Source of the DNA: Luzula sylvatica
Lineage: Eukaryota > Streptophyta > Magnoliopsida > Poales > Juncaceae
NCBI GenBank assembly: GCA_946800325.1
Contig: OX326961.1
Coordinates: 39,236,543-39,300,542 of the forward strand
Length of the DNA: 64,000 nt
Direction: 5' to 3'
Part shown: positions 21,001 to 31,935 of the stretch, piece after piece
Layout: every line of letters begins with the position of its first letter
Numbering within the stretch: position 1 is the stretch's first letter
The notes under the pieces: model-generated
Database searches by the model: none
What the model was told of the DNA's origin: nothing
Seen by the model: only the letters and a program-made list of their open reading frames with translations
Made by a program: the position numbers and the translations under genes

Positions 21001-21240
21001 TTTGGATCTTTTCCAAACAACAGCTCCCCAATGGAGCATGAAGACATAACCACTTGTTTACCATCCAATGGTAACTAAGAATTTTGTTCCATATCAACTT
21101 GTTCACTATGTGGTTCTCGAATTTCTTCGAGATCAATTTTTACTCCCACTGGCTTGATGATCTAGGAATTCCTTCTCAAAGAAGTATCCTCGTCGAGCCA
21201 CGAAAACCTTGTTTTCGCTAGGCAAGTGAAAGTAGTATCC

Positions 21241-22412
21241 TCAGGATACCCCACAAATAAACACTTGTTGGATCTTGCTTGAGTTTGGCGTCAATTTTCC
21301 TTTGACGTATGTCTCGCAGCCCCAAATCTTAAGATAAGACAATAATGGCACCATGCCATACCATAATTCATATGGTCTCTTTTCAAATGATTTGGACGGA
21401 ACTCTATTCAGTAATGAGCAATTGTTTGAGACGCTAAACCTCAAAATGAGTTTGGCAAATTCGTTCGACTCATCTTCGAGAGAACCATGTCTAACAAGGT
21501 CTGATTCCTCCTCTCGGACACTCCATTTCATTGGGGTGTACCAGATGGAGTCCATTGTGATACTATACCACAATCTCGAAGATAGTCCTCAAACTCATAG
21601 CTCAAGTATTCACCATCTCAATCTGATCGAATGGCCTTTACTTTCTTGCCCAATTGAAGTTCTACTTCGTGTTGAAACTCTTTGAATTTCTCAAAAGTTT
21701 CACTTTTGTGACGCATTAAGTATAGATGACCATATCTATTATAATCGTCAGTAAAAGTCACAAAGCAGCGATACCCATTTCTAGCCTTGACACTCATCGG
21801 TCCACATACATCGGAATGTATGCGGGCCAACACATCTTTCGATCTTTCTCCTTTCTTGGAGAAAGGTGTCTTTGTCATCTTATCCATCAAACAAGATTCG
21901 CAATTTTCTATTGACTCTAAGTCAAAAGAATCTAGCACTCCATCCTTTTGGAGTCTAGCAATGTGTTTCTCGTTTATGTGTCCGAGACGACAATGCCATG
22001 AGTATGTTTCATTAGTTTGAGTATTTAAACATTTAGTATTCATGTTATAAATGGACTGATTATTGTCGTTATTTTCTAAATCCAAGACATATAGACCATT
22101 TTCAACTAGAACATTACTAAAGAAAATGTCATTCTTGCAAATAAAACAATCATTAGTACCAATAACTAATTCATATCCATTCGCAACAAGTCTCGAAATA
22201 GAAATAATACTCCCACTCAAAGTAGGTACATAACAACAATTATTCAAAACGAATATAAGTCCATTTGGCAAAGTTTACGTCCCTTCGGCTAATGCTGCTA
22301 CTCGAGCTCCATTCCCGACGCGTAAATTAATTTTGCCACGAATCAAAGATCTTCTACTTCTAAGGCCCTGCATATTATTACAAATATCAGTCCCACATCC
22401 AGTGTCCAACAC
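21241..22412 (-). pseudogene. Copia-B protease-integrase remnant
   Basis: Just after the gag stop the minus frame reads a protease-like DTGCGTDIC. A stop near 22277 follows, then an integrase region: WHCRLGHIN and CESCLMDKM (zinc-binding HHCC) and HSDVCGPM (first catalytic D). Next comes a frame change near 21618 and a C-terminal integrase piece with SLLNRVPSKSFEKRPYELW. The reverse transcriptase that should follow is deleted, so RNase H comes directly after. Confidence 0.85.
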
Positions 22413-23294
22413 TCATGATGGTGAAGTAAAGAAATGAGATTCGATAACTGAAATACCTGATGCCGATGTGTCCAAGGAAGCGGTCTTTTGCTTGCTCTCC
22501 CTCAGGAAGATCTCGCAATCACGCTTCCAATGCCCCTCCTCGAGGCAATGGAAACACTTCTTGTCATCCTTGCTCATAGGCTTAGGCGCAACCTTGTTGC
22601 CCTTTGCCTTCTTGTTTTTGTTCCCTTTGCTTGGATTCTTCCCTTCAACCACCAATACTTCCGAAGTCCTAGACTTCATGTACCGCGGTTTCTGGTCACT
22701 TTCGAGTGTTCTGAGCATTCCGAAAAGCTGGGGAATGGTCATTTTCATGTCTGACATGTGGAAATGCGAAATGAACGAATCGAAACTCGGTGGCAGTGAC
22801 AACATGATCAAATCAGTTTGTAACTCCTCCTCGAATTTCATGCCAAGCCTCTCAAGATGATCGAAATATCCTTTCATCTTGAGAAGGTGCGAGCTAACGG
22901 GCGTACCATCTTGCATCTTGCATTGCGTCGCATTGCCAAGAGCTTGATACTTCTCCACCCTTGCTTGAACCTGAAACATCTCCCTGAGCTGTTTCATAAT
23001 CTCGTATGCTTCCTGTTTCTCAAACTGGATTTGATATTCAGGAGTCATAGTAGCCAACATGAGGCATGTGACATCATTCGAATCGTCCATCATGGTCGTA
23101 TATTCGAATATGGCATCCCCAGTTGCGTCATCCCCTGGCACAGGAGGGATAGGCGTCTCCAAGACATGTGCCTTTCCTTCCTGTTTCAGAACGAATCCCA
23201 GATTCCTCTGCCAGTCGAGAAAGTTCTTTCCGTTCATTCGTTCCCTTTCCAAAATGGAACGCAAACTAAAGCGGTTGTTACTTGGTAAAGCCAT
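22413..23294 (-). CDS. Copia-B gag
   Basis: A 293-codon open frame encodes a Ty1/copia gag. The N terminus has RSILERERMNGKNFLDWQRN, and a middle helical domain contains LREMFQVQARVEKYQAL, typical of the UBN2/gag-polypeptide family. A CCHC zinc knuckle CFHCLEEGHWKRDC is near residues 249-262. A TGA stop separates it from the protease, where related elements often read on. It is the best-preserved piece of an otherwise broken element. Whether it is still expressed cannot be judged. Confidence 0.88.
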   Translation of the reverse strand: MALPSNNRFSLRSILERERMNGKNFLDWQRNLGFVLKQEGKAHVLETPIPPVPGDDATGDAIFEYTTMMDDSNDVTCLMLATMTPEYQIQFEKQEAYEIMKQLREMFQVQARVEKYQALGNATQCKMQDGTPVSSHLLKMKGYFDHLERLGMKFEEELQTDLIMLSLPPSFDSFISHFHMSDMKMTIPQLFGMLRTLESDQKPRYMKSRTSEVLVVEGKNPSKGNKNKKAKGNKVAPKPMSKDDKKCFHCLEEGHWKRDCEIFLRESKQKTASLDTSASGISVIESHFFTSPS

Positions 23295-24510
23295 GAATTC
23301 TACAATTTTGAAAAATAATGTAATTAATAACGTGGTCTTTCATATATTAAAATTCATTTTAAATAACTTGAAATACCCATTATTTTATCATTTCAAATAG
23401 CCCCCACTATTGAAACGGAGATTTGATACCTTAAATCTCATAATGGACAAGATCCCTATTTAACGTATCTCTAAGGTGACGAAGGCCAGCCACTTAGAAA
23501 ATACGTTACGTTGGGTAGGACAATGTCCAATCATCTCCAAGACGATTCTTGCTTTGTTCGTGAGGACTGGTATTGAGTCCAACTCAAAACCAGTGTGTGT
23601 GTACCTCACTCCTTGCCCCAAATCCTAGCCTAGCTAGCGAATTGGTCAAGTCCAAACCACAAGTGGAGTATCATTCAATTAGCGAATTGACATGCCAGAC
23701 TATGGCCATGCAACACATCAATTCCTAATCAATGCATGTCTTCCTTGCTACGCACGTGTAAATCTGTGCCAGACTATGGCCATGCAACACAGATAAACAA
23801 ACACTAGTCTTGAAGGTTCCACTTTGGGGAGGCATAAGACTTGATAATTACGTGGGAGGATTTTACTTTTTATTAGAATCATTTTATTTTATTTATTAAC
23901 CAAAACAAATAAAATTATGGTATAACATATATGCCTTTTAGTTTTATGAGCAATCATAAAACCCTAAAATTCCCAACCCTAAAACCCAAGATGATTCCTT
24001 GCTTCATGTGAAGATCCAATCTTCGTGTCGTGTCGTCTTGCCTTGAAGGTCCTTCTTCAAAACTAAACCTATTTTATTTTATTATAACTTTGGAAGACTC
24101 ACCGGTCCCCACATAATTAAATAAAATACAATTTGGAAAGCTCACCGGCCCCCACACAACACACATTACAAGCAACACAAACAATCATCCCCGTTTTAGG
24201 CTATATGCTATACCGTATCGAATTTATAAATTGGAAATTTTAAAATTATTGGGCATTTTTGACAGAAAAAAACTTGGTTGTCCAGAAAATTGTTCGTTCG
24301 AACGCAACTCCAAGTTCGTTCGAACAGATCAGTCCGTTCGAACGAACACTAGGTTCGTTCGAACAGACCAGTTCGTTCGAACGCAACTCCAAGTTCGTTC
24401 GAACGAACCCTATTCTGCCAGTTTTTCTAATTTCTGAAATTTAGCCCAAAAATTCTAAAATTTCCTAAATTCGAATTAAATCATCGATTTTCGATGGTTT
24501 TAACGAGCGA
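23295..24510 (-). other. Copia-B leader and untranslated region
   Basis: This 1.2-kb stretch between the primer site and gag has no convincing ORF. It contains a repeated phrase GACTATGGCCATGCAACAC (23697 and 23776) and, close to the primer site, a palindrome array (24289-24408). Such long leaders are seen in several plant copia lineages. Confidence 0.6.
24289..24408. repeat. GTTCGTTCGAACG palindrome array in the copia-B leader
   Basis: Six spaced palindromes occur within 120 bp; four are exact CGTTCGAACG and two end in AACA. The unit GCAACTCCAAGTTCGTTCGA occurs twice. Further copies, some decayed, occur in the adjoining LTR (24935-25085). Confidence 0.9.
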
Positions 24511-24523
24511 TTGCTCTGATACC

Positions 24524-25155
24524 ACTGTAGGGTTACGCACACGTTTATCAAAGTGTGCAGCGGAATTAGTCTCGCATGCGTAACCTAATTCTACCGGGAT
24601 CACACCCTAAAACCAACGAATAAGGAAGAATTGAAGATAATTACCTCGTACAAGTTAGTACGTGTCGATTACTTCTCCAAATCCGTGAACCTTCTCCAAG
24701 GAATGCTCGTGCAGTCCCTCTACTCGTGTCCACCTTGATTTCGACCGATCGGAAATCGCCAACGCCGTTCTAGTCGCCGTCACGATCAATCTCTCAAGAT
24801 CCTTGCTCGAATCTCCCTCTCAATCTCACCAGATCTGATCTGGAATTCTGTGGAAGAGGAAAGAGAAACGACGGCTCAAAAACCCTAGAAAACTCTGGTC
24901 AAAAACGAAATCAGAATTCTATATATATAGAAATTAAGTCAGTTCGAACGCACCTAAATGGTTCGTTCGAACGAACCCAGTTCGTTCGAACACACCTAAA
25001 TAGTTCGTTCGAACTAACCCTAATCTGACTGTCACGAATATGTCCGTTCGAACGCACTTATATAGTTCGTTCGAACGAACCTAATTCTGACTGCAGAATT
25101 GCCTATTTATATAAATTCTTCCAAGTTAATTCTTAAGCCATATTTTCTTTCAATC
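24524..25155 (-). repeat. Copia-B 5' LTR, truncated
   Basis: The inner end TGTAGGGTTACGC adjoins the primer site by one base. A minus-strand TATA-like GAATTTATATAAATAGGC lies at about 25091-25108, and palindromes (CGTTCGAACG type) lie at 24935-25085 around the likely transcription start. U3 upstream of the TATA is nearly gone: sequence from about 25155 belongs to the copia-C LTR. Confidence 0.65.
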
Positions 25156-26084
25156 CGATCATCCCAGAGTCCCGCGCAGCGGAAGTGAGGGCCCGATCCG
25201 GAATCCCTAATTCAGGGTCACACCGTCTCTCCGAGGATACGGTGCAGTAGAAGGATAGAATCGTACCACGTGAAATTAATCACGTTCGAATGGTTGGTTG
25301 CTTTCTTCTTTGTTTTTCTTCTTTGTCGATTACTTCTCCGGTTTGACCGCAAACGAAGAGTCACAGATGTGAACTCATCTACCTGTATCCATCGTGAGTT
25401 GTAGTCTCTCGGTCACACACGCAACTTCCTAAACAAGGCATGTGTGAACTTGCTTGATTCGTTTATACGATTCTCTGACGGACAAAACGCCTTTTCTCCT
25501 CTATTATCTTCCTCTCTTTGGTTTCACTCTTTAAGCTATTGATTGAATGACTAGACTGAATTGCACGTTTGGAGGAGAGCGAAACATCATATTTATAATT
25601 AATAGGATAAGGACATATGAAAAGGTATATATCATATATATAGTAGTGAATATCATAATATACTTAAACAGACTTCCTGAGGTACTTTCGTTAAAACGCA
25701 ACATATCATGCGTTGTAATGGATTGTTCAGTAATCCTATACTAAACCATCTCGAGTACTTCAGTTGCAATGCAGCTTCTCCTGCATTGTAATGGACCATT
25801 CAGTATCCTATACTAAATAATCTCGAGCATGTCTGTTGTAACGGAGCCTAGCTTCTGTTACAACGGAACATTCTCCGGAACTTTACTTCATTAATAATAA
25901 AACTTATTAACGAACTCGGTATAGGTCCGTTACAACGGACCTCAGCATGCGTTATAACGGAACTGCTCCTGGAACTGATATTTGCACAATCTTATTATGC
26001 ACATATCAATTCCGTTGAACATGTATGTTCGTTTGTCCTTCTATGCACACTTTTACCAGTTGATCTAAAACTGTATTTCCTTCA
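25156..26084 (-). repeat. Copia-C 3' LTR (same family as the solo LTR at 28067)
   Basis: On the minus strand it starts TGAAGGAAATACAG directly after a polypurine tract (GCTGAGTGGGAGAT, 26085-26098). The same start opens the solo LTR at 28067, and the far ends also match (CCCGCGCAGCGGA near 25172). A TATA-like TTATAAATATG lies at about 25589-25599. Upstream of it in U3 are CGTTNNAACG motifs (25687-25965: three exact, several one-base variants). The solo copy lacks the array. Confidence 0.75.
25685..25965. repeat. CGTTNNAACG palindromes in the copia-C LTR
   Basis: Exact copies have centres AA, AC and AT (GTCCGTTACAACGGACC near 25927). Variants with one change, such as CTGTTACAACGG and GCGTTGTAATGG, lie between them. 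Spacing is looser than in Athila, as if decaying. Confidence 0.8.
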
Positions 26085-26098
26085 ATCTCCCACTCAGC

Positions 26099-27785
26099 TT
26101 CAGATCTAACTAAAAGGTACTCATGTATATCACATATACACGATATTAGAGAATATAGCTAGCATATCATATATGCTTAATCTATGCACATCATATTTGT
26201 CGTAATTTTAAAAATCAAGCCCGACATAGTACAACTCGTTGTGTGACCATGTAGGTTCGTTTAACGATGGCAGTAAGTTGTTTCCAAAGCATTACAAGCC
26301 CATCTGAGGGACCTAGTCACTCCATCATGGCTACCCATGTTAAATTGAAAAATGATTGTGATCATTGTTCCTAACTCGAATAGTGGCTATTAGTTCTCTT
26401 GTTAGCGATATTCGTCAATCAAAAGGCATGGTGATGGTCAACTTATATTTTTATTAACTATACTTAATTCTCGATACTAAATTGAGTTAAAGTATTCAAT
26501 CGATATTAACTATTGACTATGGCCATAGTTTTCGTTAATGAATTCATCGATCGGCCTAAGGGATATCTCTTCCTCGTGGAATAAACAATTTCTATCTTGG
26601 CAACTCACATCGAATGGCGTGTTTCGGACAACACCCAATATTTATCCTTTTGGCCATTTTTCCAGATAGCGGAAGACCACATCAAAGCATTGTGTTACGC
26701 ATGCCAAACGATCAATAGTCAACTCAAGTATGAAGAACCTAATACCCTACTCGTTGCAAGTCCGTCCATAATGACTAAACCATGTCAAGGTCTCGTACTT
26801 TTGGCAAGTCCAATATATGTAACTTGACACATATCAATATCTCTGATTCGACAAGCACATTTGCCCTATGATTAGCAAAAGATAATCATCTCCGCGGAAA
26901 ATATACTAGTGTACATGTTTAGTCTATTATCGGATAATAGATATGCTTCTCTCTTAAGTAAACTAATTCGTGACTAGGGATGATTTTGAAATGAAGCTTA
27001 TAGTGTGACAATTTCGCTTATACACAATCACGTATTATGTAGACACTCACACAAGTTCAAATCAAGGTTCATGTAATCATATTGCACAACCCCGCACATA
27101 GTTTGTTATGGTATGGAGACTTCTAGAAACCCGAGGAACCAGGAAATTGGAAAAAGGAAACTGTTGAGGAGATAAGTTCTGCATATATTCGTATTGCCAT
27201 GATTGAATGGTAATTAAGACAATGATTATTTCCTTGTATTAGGTTGGGGCTTAGCTATAAATAGAGGGGCTAGGCTAGAGTTTTATTCATCCAAGAAAAA
27301 GTCAAGCAAGTACCAATAATTGTATTCTCTCTTTCTCCATTATAGTGAAATAGTTTGAGCGTCGGCAGCCATGGTTTTTTCCCTTCGGGGTTTCCACGTA
27401 CAAATCTATGTGTTGTTATTGTGTGTTTGTTTGCGGCAACGATCCTAACATAGTTTTCATATAAGATAAATACAAATAAAATTAATAAATTTTTTGAAAA
27501 TGCACTTATATAAGATAAATATTTGGGTGATACAACGTTTACAACTACTATCTATGAAGCTATCATTTTAGATAACTAACTCAACTCTCTTCCTCCTATA
27601 GGTATCTCAAACTTATAGCTTTCGCATGATGGTCATGTTTTACTTGCGAGAACAGTTTGTAAACGGGTCCGCAACATTCTTGTCAATATCAATTTTATCA
27701 ATGATCACATCCTTCCTATGTAAAATCTCACGGATCAAGTAACATTTTTCTGAAGATATGTTAGACCCGTGGGATATAAGTAGGT
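26099..27785 (-). mobile_element. Copia-C internal remnant (3' region and RNase H tail), interrupted by a solo LTR
   Basis: The minus strand holds the tail of a copia RNase H at about 27640-27775 (CYLIREILHRKDV and KNVADPFT), then about 1.5 kb of 3' untranslated sequence ending in the purine tract at 26085-26098. A 347-bp solo LTR (27104-27450) is inserted in it. The RNase H tail and following sequence resemble the plus-strand copy at 30011-30450, so C and D are one family in opposite orientation. Everything upstream of the RNase H tail is missing. Confidence 0.7.
27104..27450 (+). mobile_element. Small solo LTR with TAGTT target duplication
   Basis: A 347-bp unit has ends TGTTATGG...CCTAACA and is flanked on both sides by TAGTT (27099-27103 and 27451-27455). 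It has a TATA box CTATAAATAGAGG at about 27255 and CT-rich sequence downstream, so it is in plus orientation. No primer site or internal region is present. It is a solo LTR from intra-element recombination or a remnant of a short TRIM-like element. Confidence 0.85.
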
Positions 27786-28066
27786 TTTCAAGAAGAAAAT
27801 TTACATGGATGCGAATTTGCATACTTACAAAGCGAGGCTAGTCGCGAAAGATTTCAAGCAAATTCATGGTATCACTAGGAAGAAACATTTTCGTCCGTAG
27901 CCATGCTTAAGTCCATTCGGATTATGCTTGCCATAGCTGCATACTATAACTATGAGATATGACAAATGAATGTCAAAAAGATTTTGTCGATTCAAAGAAT
28001 CCGAGAAAAATATGCAAGCTTCAACGATCCATTTATGGATTGAAACAAACTTCTCGCAGTTGGAAT

Positions 28067-29134
28067 TGAAGGAAATACAGCTTCGGATCAACCGTAAAAT
28101 GTACACAAGGATAAACGAACGTACGCATCCGTAGGCATAAGAAACAGTTTGGTAAAACTGGCATAACTTTCAGTGAGAAACTCCAATATGAATGGTTCAA
28201 ATTGGGTTAGATATATAATGAGATTATCTAGAACTTTCATATAGAAATAGTTTTCATTTGAGCGACGTATCAGTGTCGTTTTAATGGAATACCGAAAGGG
28301 TGCGACTGTTTGGAATACAGTTAGTAAAACGTCCGTAACTTTTGTATACGAACTCCAATTGGGCCAGATCTAATTGGGTTGGAAAGATAATAAGATTATC
28401 TACAACTTTCGTGATGTTCAAAGTCGGTTGGAATGATTTAATATTTTCGTTTCAACAGAATACTGAAAGGTTGTCTGCAGTTTTCTGTCTGAAAAGGTGT
28501 ATATGAGATATACATACATTTTAGCCCATCCTTATCCTATGTGATATAAATAGGATGTTTCTCTCTCTCTCTCTCTAACCAATTCATTCAGTCCAACCTG
28601 TGGAATTAATAAGATTAATCCAGAATATTGAGAGTCTTCTTTCTAAGAGCGAAAGAGTGCGAAGAGAGAAAGACCGAGAAAAAGTAGTTTTTCTCGGTAT
28701 AGAGAATCGATATAATCAAGCAAGTTCGCCGGTGCTTCGTCTAGACAGTTGCATCCGCGACCGACGAACTCCGACTCACGGTGGATACAAGTAGAGGAGC
28801 GACACTTGTGGCTCTCCGATTGTGATCAAACCGAAGGAGCAAAACTGTTGGCTGTGGAAGAGTGTGGACGTGGGACGCACGAAAGACAACCGGAGGCGTG
28901 TCAAGACGGTGGGAGACGTGTGGTATGGGACGCACGGGCTAGTCACCAACGTGACACCGGAGAAGGAAAGGATGCGAGCGATCAACCCGTCGTGCGTGAT
29001 CAATTTCACGCTGGTAATCGTCTATCCTTCTATTGCATCGTACCCTCAAAGTCATGGCATGATCTTGGATTTTGGGAACCGGACCGGGCCTTCATATCCG
29101 CTGCGCGGGCCTGGGGACGGGTGAATTCCCAACA
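28067..29134 (+). mobile_element. Solo LTR (1068 bp) with GGAAT target duplication inside the copia-D RT
   Basis: The unit begins TGAAGGAAATACAG and ends GAATTCCCAACA, flanked by GGAAT at 28062-28066 and 29135-29139. RT coding sequence is continuous once it is removed. A TATA box GATATAAATAGG lies at about 28544, followed by a CT tract (28560-28577). U3 contains two diverged tandem units of about 160 bp (starting near 28160 and 28328), each with ACTCCAAT and AATAATGAGATTATCTA-like phrases. It is the same family as the copia-C LTR. No internal region remains. Confidence 0.9.
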
Positions 29135-29658
29135 GGAATATTCGTTTTGACGAAGTTATAAGTGAGTATAACTTTATCAAGAACGGAGAAAAGCCTAGTG
29201 TATACAGGAAGGTTAGTGGGAGGCATTGTATTTCTTGTGTTATATGTGGATGAAATATAAATCAAAAGATTTAGACGAGTTCGCATATATATTAAGCGCG
29301 AAGATATAGATATAGATCTAAGAAGCACCTCGGTCTAAGTCGGAGCACGTACATCGACAAATTGTTGAAAAGGATTTTCAATGCATAACTCCAAGAAAGG
29401 GGTTTTCTCCCTAATGTCGAGTGGCATAAAAAAATGTAAAGCTCAATGTCCGACATCAAGCAAGCAGAAAAGTCACATGGATAAGGTTTCTTACGTTTTT
29501 ACGATAGGATATTTCATGTATTCCATGATATGTACGGGACCCGATGTGCCGTATGTGTTAAGCGTCGTATTTTGTTACCAATGGAATCCGGAGATTTGTA
29601 TTGGAAAAATGTAAAGACCATCCTTAAGTACTTATGAAATACTAAGGATCAATTTCTT

Positions 29659-30205
29659 ATGTATGGTGGTGTGGAGGAGGGATTGGTGATAAAAAGTTAC
29701 ACCGGCGACAGTTTCCAAACAAGTACCGCATATTTCGATCACAAAGTGGATATATGTTTTCTTAAATGGAGGCACAGTTATTTGGAAGAATTCCAAGCAA
29801 CTGATGGGGGTCGATTCTACAATGAAACCGGAGTATATTGCGGCTTCCGAAGACGCGAAGGGACCAGTATGGATCAAGAAGTTTGTGACCGCACTCGGTG
29901 TATTCCCGAGTTATTGGATCCTATGGTTCTGTATTGTGTGAGACACATTAGCACAAGCCAAGGAGCCGAGGTCGCAACACCGCTCCAAGCACATACTCAG
30001 GAAATTTCACTTGATCCCTGAAATTTTACAAAGAAAGGATGTGATCATAGCAAAGATTAACACTTATGAGAACGTAGCGGACCCGTTTACAAAACCGCTC
30101 TCTCTAGTCAAGCATGATTGTCATGCGAAGACTATAGGGATGAGATACCTAGAGGAGGAAGAGAGTTCAAAGGAGCTCTTATATGTTCGGCGGTACCACC
30201 TGTAA
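29659..30205 (+). pseudogene. Copia-D RNase H remnant
   Basis: Frames covering this stretch hold the end of a copia pol: MYGGVEEGLVIKSYTGDSFQ (the D of YTDSD-type motif preserved as TGD), then, after frame changes, IPEILQRKDVIIAKI and ENVADPFTKPL, which matches the C-terminal copia RNase H signature. It is split by at least one frameshift near 30010. Confidence 0.8.
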
Positions 30206-30500
30206 TGGTTGTTTAATTTGATTACATGAACCTAAATTTGGACTTGTGTGAGCGTCAACATAACATGTTATTATGTTAAGTAAAACCGTCACACCATGAG
30301 TTACATTTCTAAATAGTCCCTAGTCACGATTAGAATGCATAAGAGATAAGCATATCTATTATATGATTATAGACTAAACGTGTACACTAGTATATTTGCC
30401 AAGGAGATGATTATGTTTTGGTAATCATAGGACAAAGGTCTTTGTCGAATTGGGAATATGGATATGTTAGGTTATACATATTGGACTTGACCAAAAGTGC

Positions 30501-31528
30501 GAGATCAGAAGTGCGAGACCATAGCATACGTTAATATGTTTTAATTATCGTGTTAACTAAATGCAATAATTCAAATATGGAGAATATGGTAGGTAAATTT
30601 TGGAGCAAAATAAGATTCTTTTTTTTAATACCAAGTCTTATGTTCATGCATTGAAAAATATATATAGTTTTACTTTGCTCCATAGTTACCCGTCGTATTT
30701 CCCATATTTGGAATGATAATTAAAACATATCATTAAAAATTCATTAATATTGATTCAAATTTATGAATTCGAACAAATGTTAATTATGTATTAAATTAAT
30801 AACTAACATGTTTATCTTGTTAATTAAATGTACTAACTAGAACATAAAGGATGTTATGGTAAAATCTGAAAAAGTATATCATATTTTGAACTGAAAATTC
30901 CAACTGGTTTTATAAATCCAGTGTTTTTATCAAAAACAATTATTTGACTAAGTTTGTTTATAAATTAATTAATCCACCTCGGGTTCTTAAAACCAGGTAT
31001 CACCAGGTTTTAAAAATCCGTTCCGAGTCATTTTTGGAATATTTTCAAAATTCGGGTTATTTTTCGAATTTCCAACCCAGACTGGGTCAAATGCAGAAAT
31101 GCTCCAAGATTCAATTTCCCAAAAAATAATACATATGAAATTCATACATCATTCATTCAATAAAGGAGCCTTTGGTTCGTGTTTTGAAAAATGTCTTAGC
31201 ATAAAGTATGTCGAGGAATCACAAGTCACAAGCCATATCATTCTCTGACATATTTTATTATCATGTTTTGTTGGTACATTTATTTGTTCCATTACATATT
31301 TTTAAAATGTAAAAGTAAATTTATTTATAAAAAATTTGACAATTTAATTTTTGAAAAGAAAAATAAAATGCATTTTCTCCTCGTGAGAATAGAGAAAATT
31401 CATCAATTTTGGTGATAATTATATTTACATTGATAATGCCACAACGAATGAAGTATTCCCTTGCAAGAATTTGAGAAGGGTTCTGCTAAAGATTGCGAGA
31501 ACTGAAGTGGATTTACTATTTAACTTTA
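30501..31528. other. AT-rich stretch with a dispersed repeat unit
   Basis: No gene is seen. From about 31310 the sequence matches a second copy at 36785-37060: both contain TTTGACAATTTAATTTTTG, AAATAAAATGCATT, GAATGAAGTATTCCCTT and GAATTTGAGAA. The match resumes after the PIF-like element at 34785-34850. The repeat family is unknown to me. Confidence 0.6.
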
Positions 31529-31765
31529 GGGCATGTTTGGGGAGGTGGAATTAGAGTGGAACTAGAATTTCAAGATGAGGCAAAATTTAATTCTTTGTTT
31601 GGCAAATGGAATTAGAGGTGAATTTCAAAGTGGAGGTAATTATTATTCCTTTTTTAGGATGAATTTGATTCCACCAAAACTTGGAGTGCCAAGATGATGG
31701 AAAACCCAAACAATTTAAGGCAATTAATTAATTAAATAATTATAACTAATTCAATTTTAACTAGG

Positions 31766-31935
31766 GAAATTTACAAATAACCCCCTATCTTTTCTTGAAT
31801 TTACAAAAAAAAACCTAACTTTTGAGAAACTCCAAAAAAAATCCCTACATACAAAGTTTTCTTTTAAATTACCCCCTAAAGGGTATTTCATGGTATTGCA
31901 AAAAAAATTGGACCAAAATGCCCCTCTATTTTTCA
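31766..31935. mobile_element. Partial MULE-type MITE end
   Basis: GGGAAATTTACAAATAACC followed by CCCCTATCTTTTCTTG, AAACTCC plus A-runs and GGACCAAAATGCCCC resembles the 200-bp inverted ends of the element at 49221-50511. No matching opposite end was found, so it is a truncated copy. Confidence 0.55.

Larger units (their letters stand above)
20346..25155 (-). mobile_element. Copia-B: decayed Ty1/copia element interrupted by copia-A
   Basis: The minus-strand order is partial LTR (about 24524-25155), tRNA-Met primer site at 24511-24522 (TGGTATCAGAGC), long leader, gag, protease and integrase remnants, RNase H remnant, purine tract (GCAAGTGGGAGAAC near 20563-20576) and the start of a 3' LTR cut at 20345 by the copia-A insertion. 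The sequence ACTATGGCCATGCAAC at the insertion edge also occurs twice in this element's leader (23698 and 23777). RT is missing, so this copy is dead. Its outer LTR end merges with copia-C LTR sequence near 25155. Confidence 0.8.
27786..30500 (+). mobile_element. Copia-D: truncated copia pol on the plus strand, interrupted by a solo LTR
   Basis: The remnant starts within reverse transcriptase at 27786 (VFKKKI...TYKARLVAKDF), runs to CKLQRSIYGLKQTSRSWN at about 28066, is interrupted by the solo LTR 28067-29134, and resumes at 29135 with RFDEVI, SVYRKVSG and a broken LYVDE (normally YVDD). RNase H remnants follow at 29659-30205, and 3' untranslated sequence continues to about 30500. Several stops and frame changes show it is inactive. 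It abuts copia-C head to head at about 27785. Confidence 0.82.
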
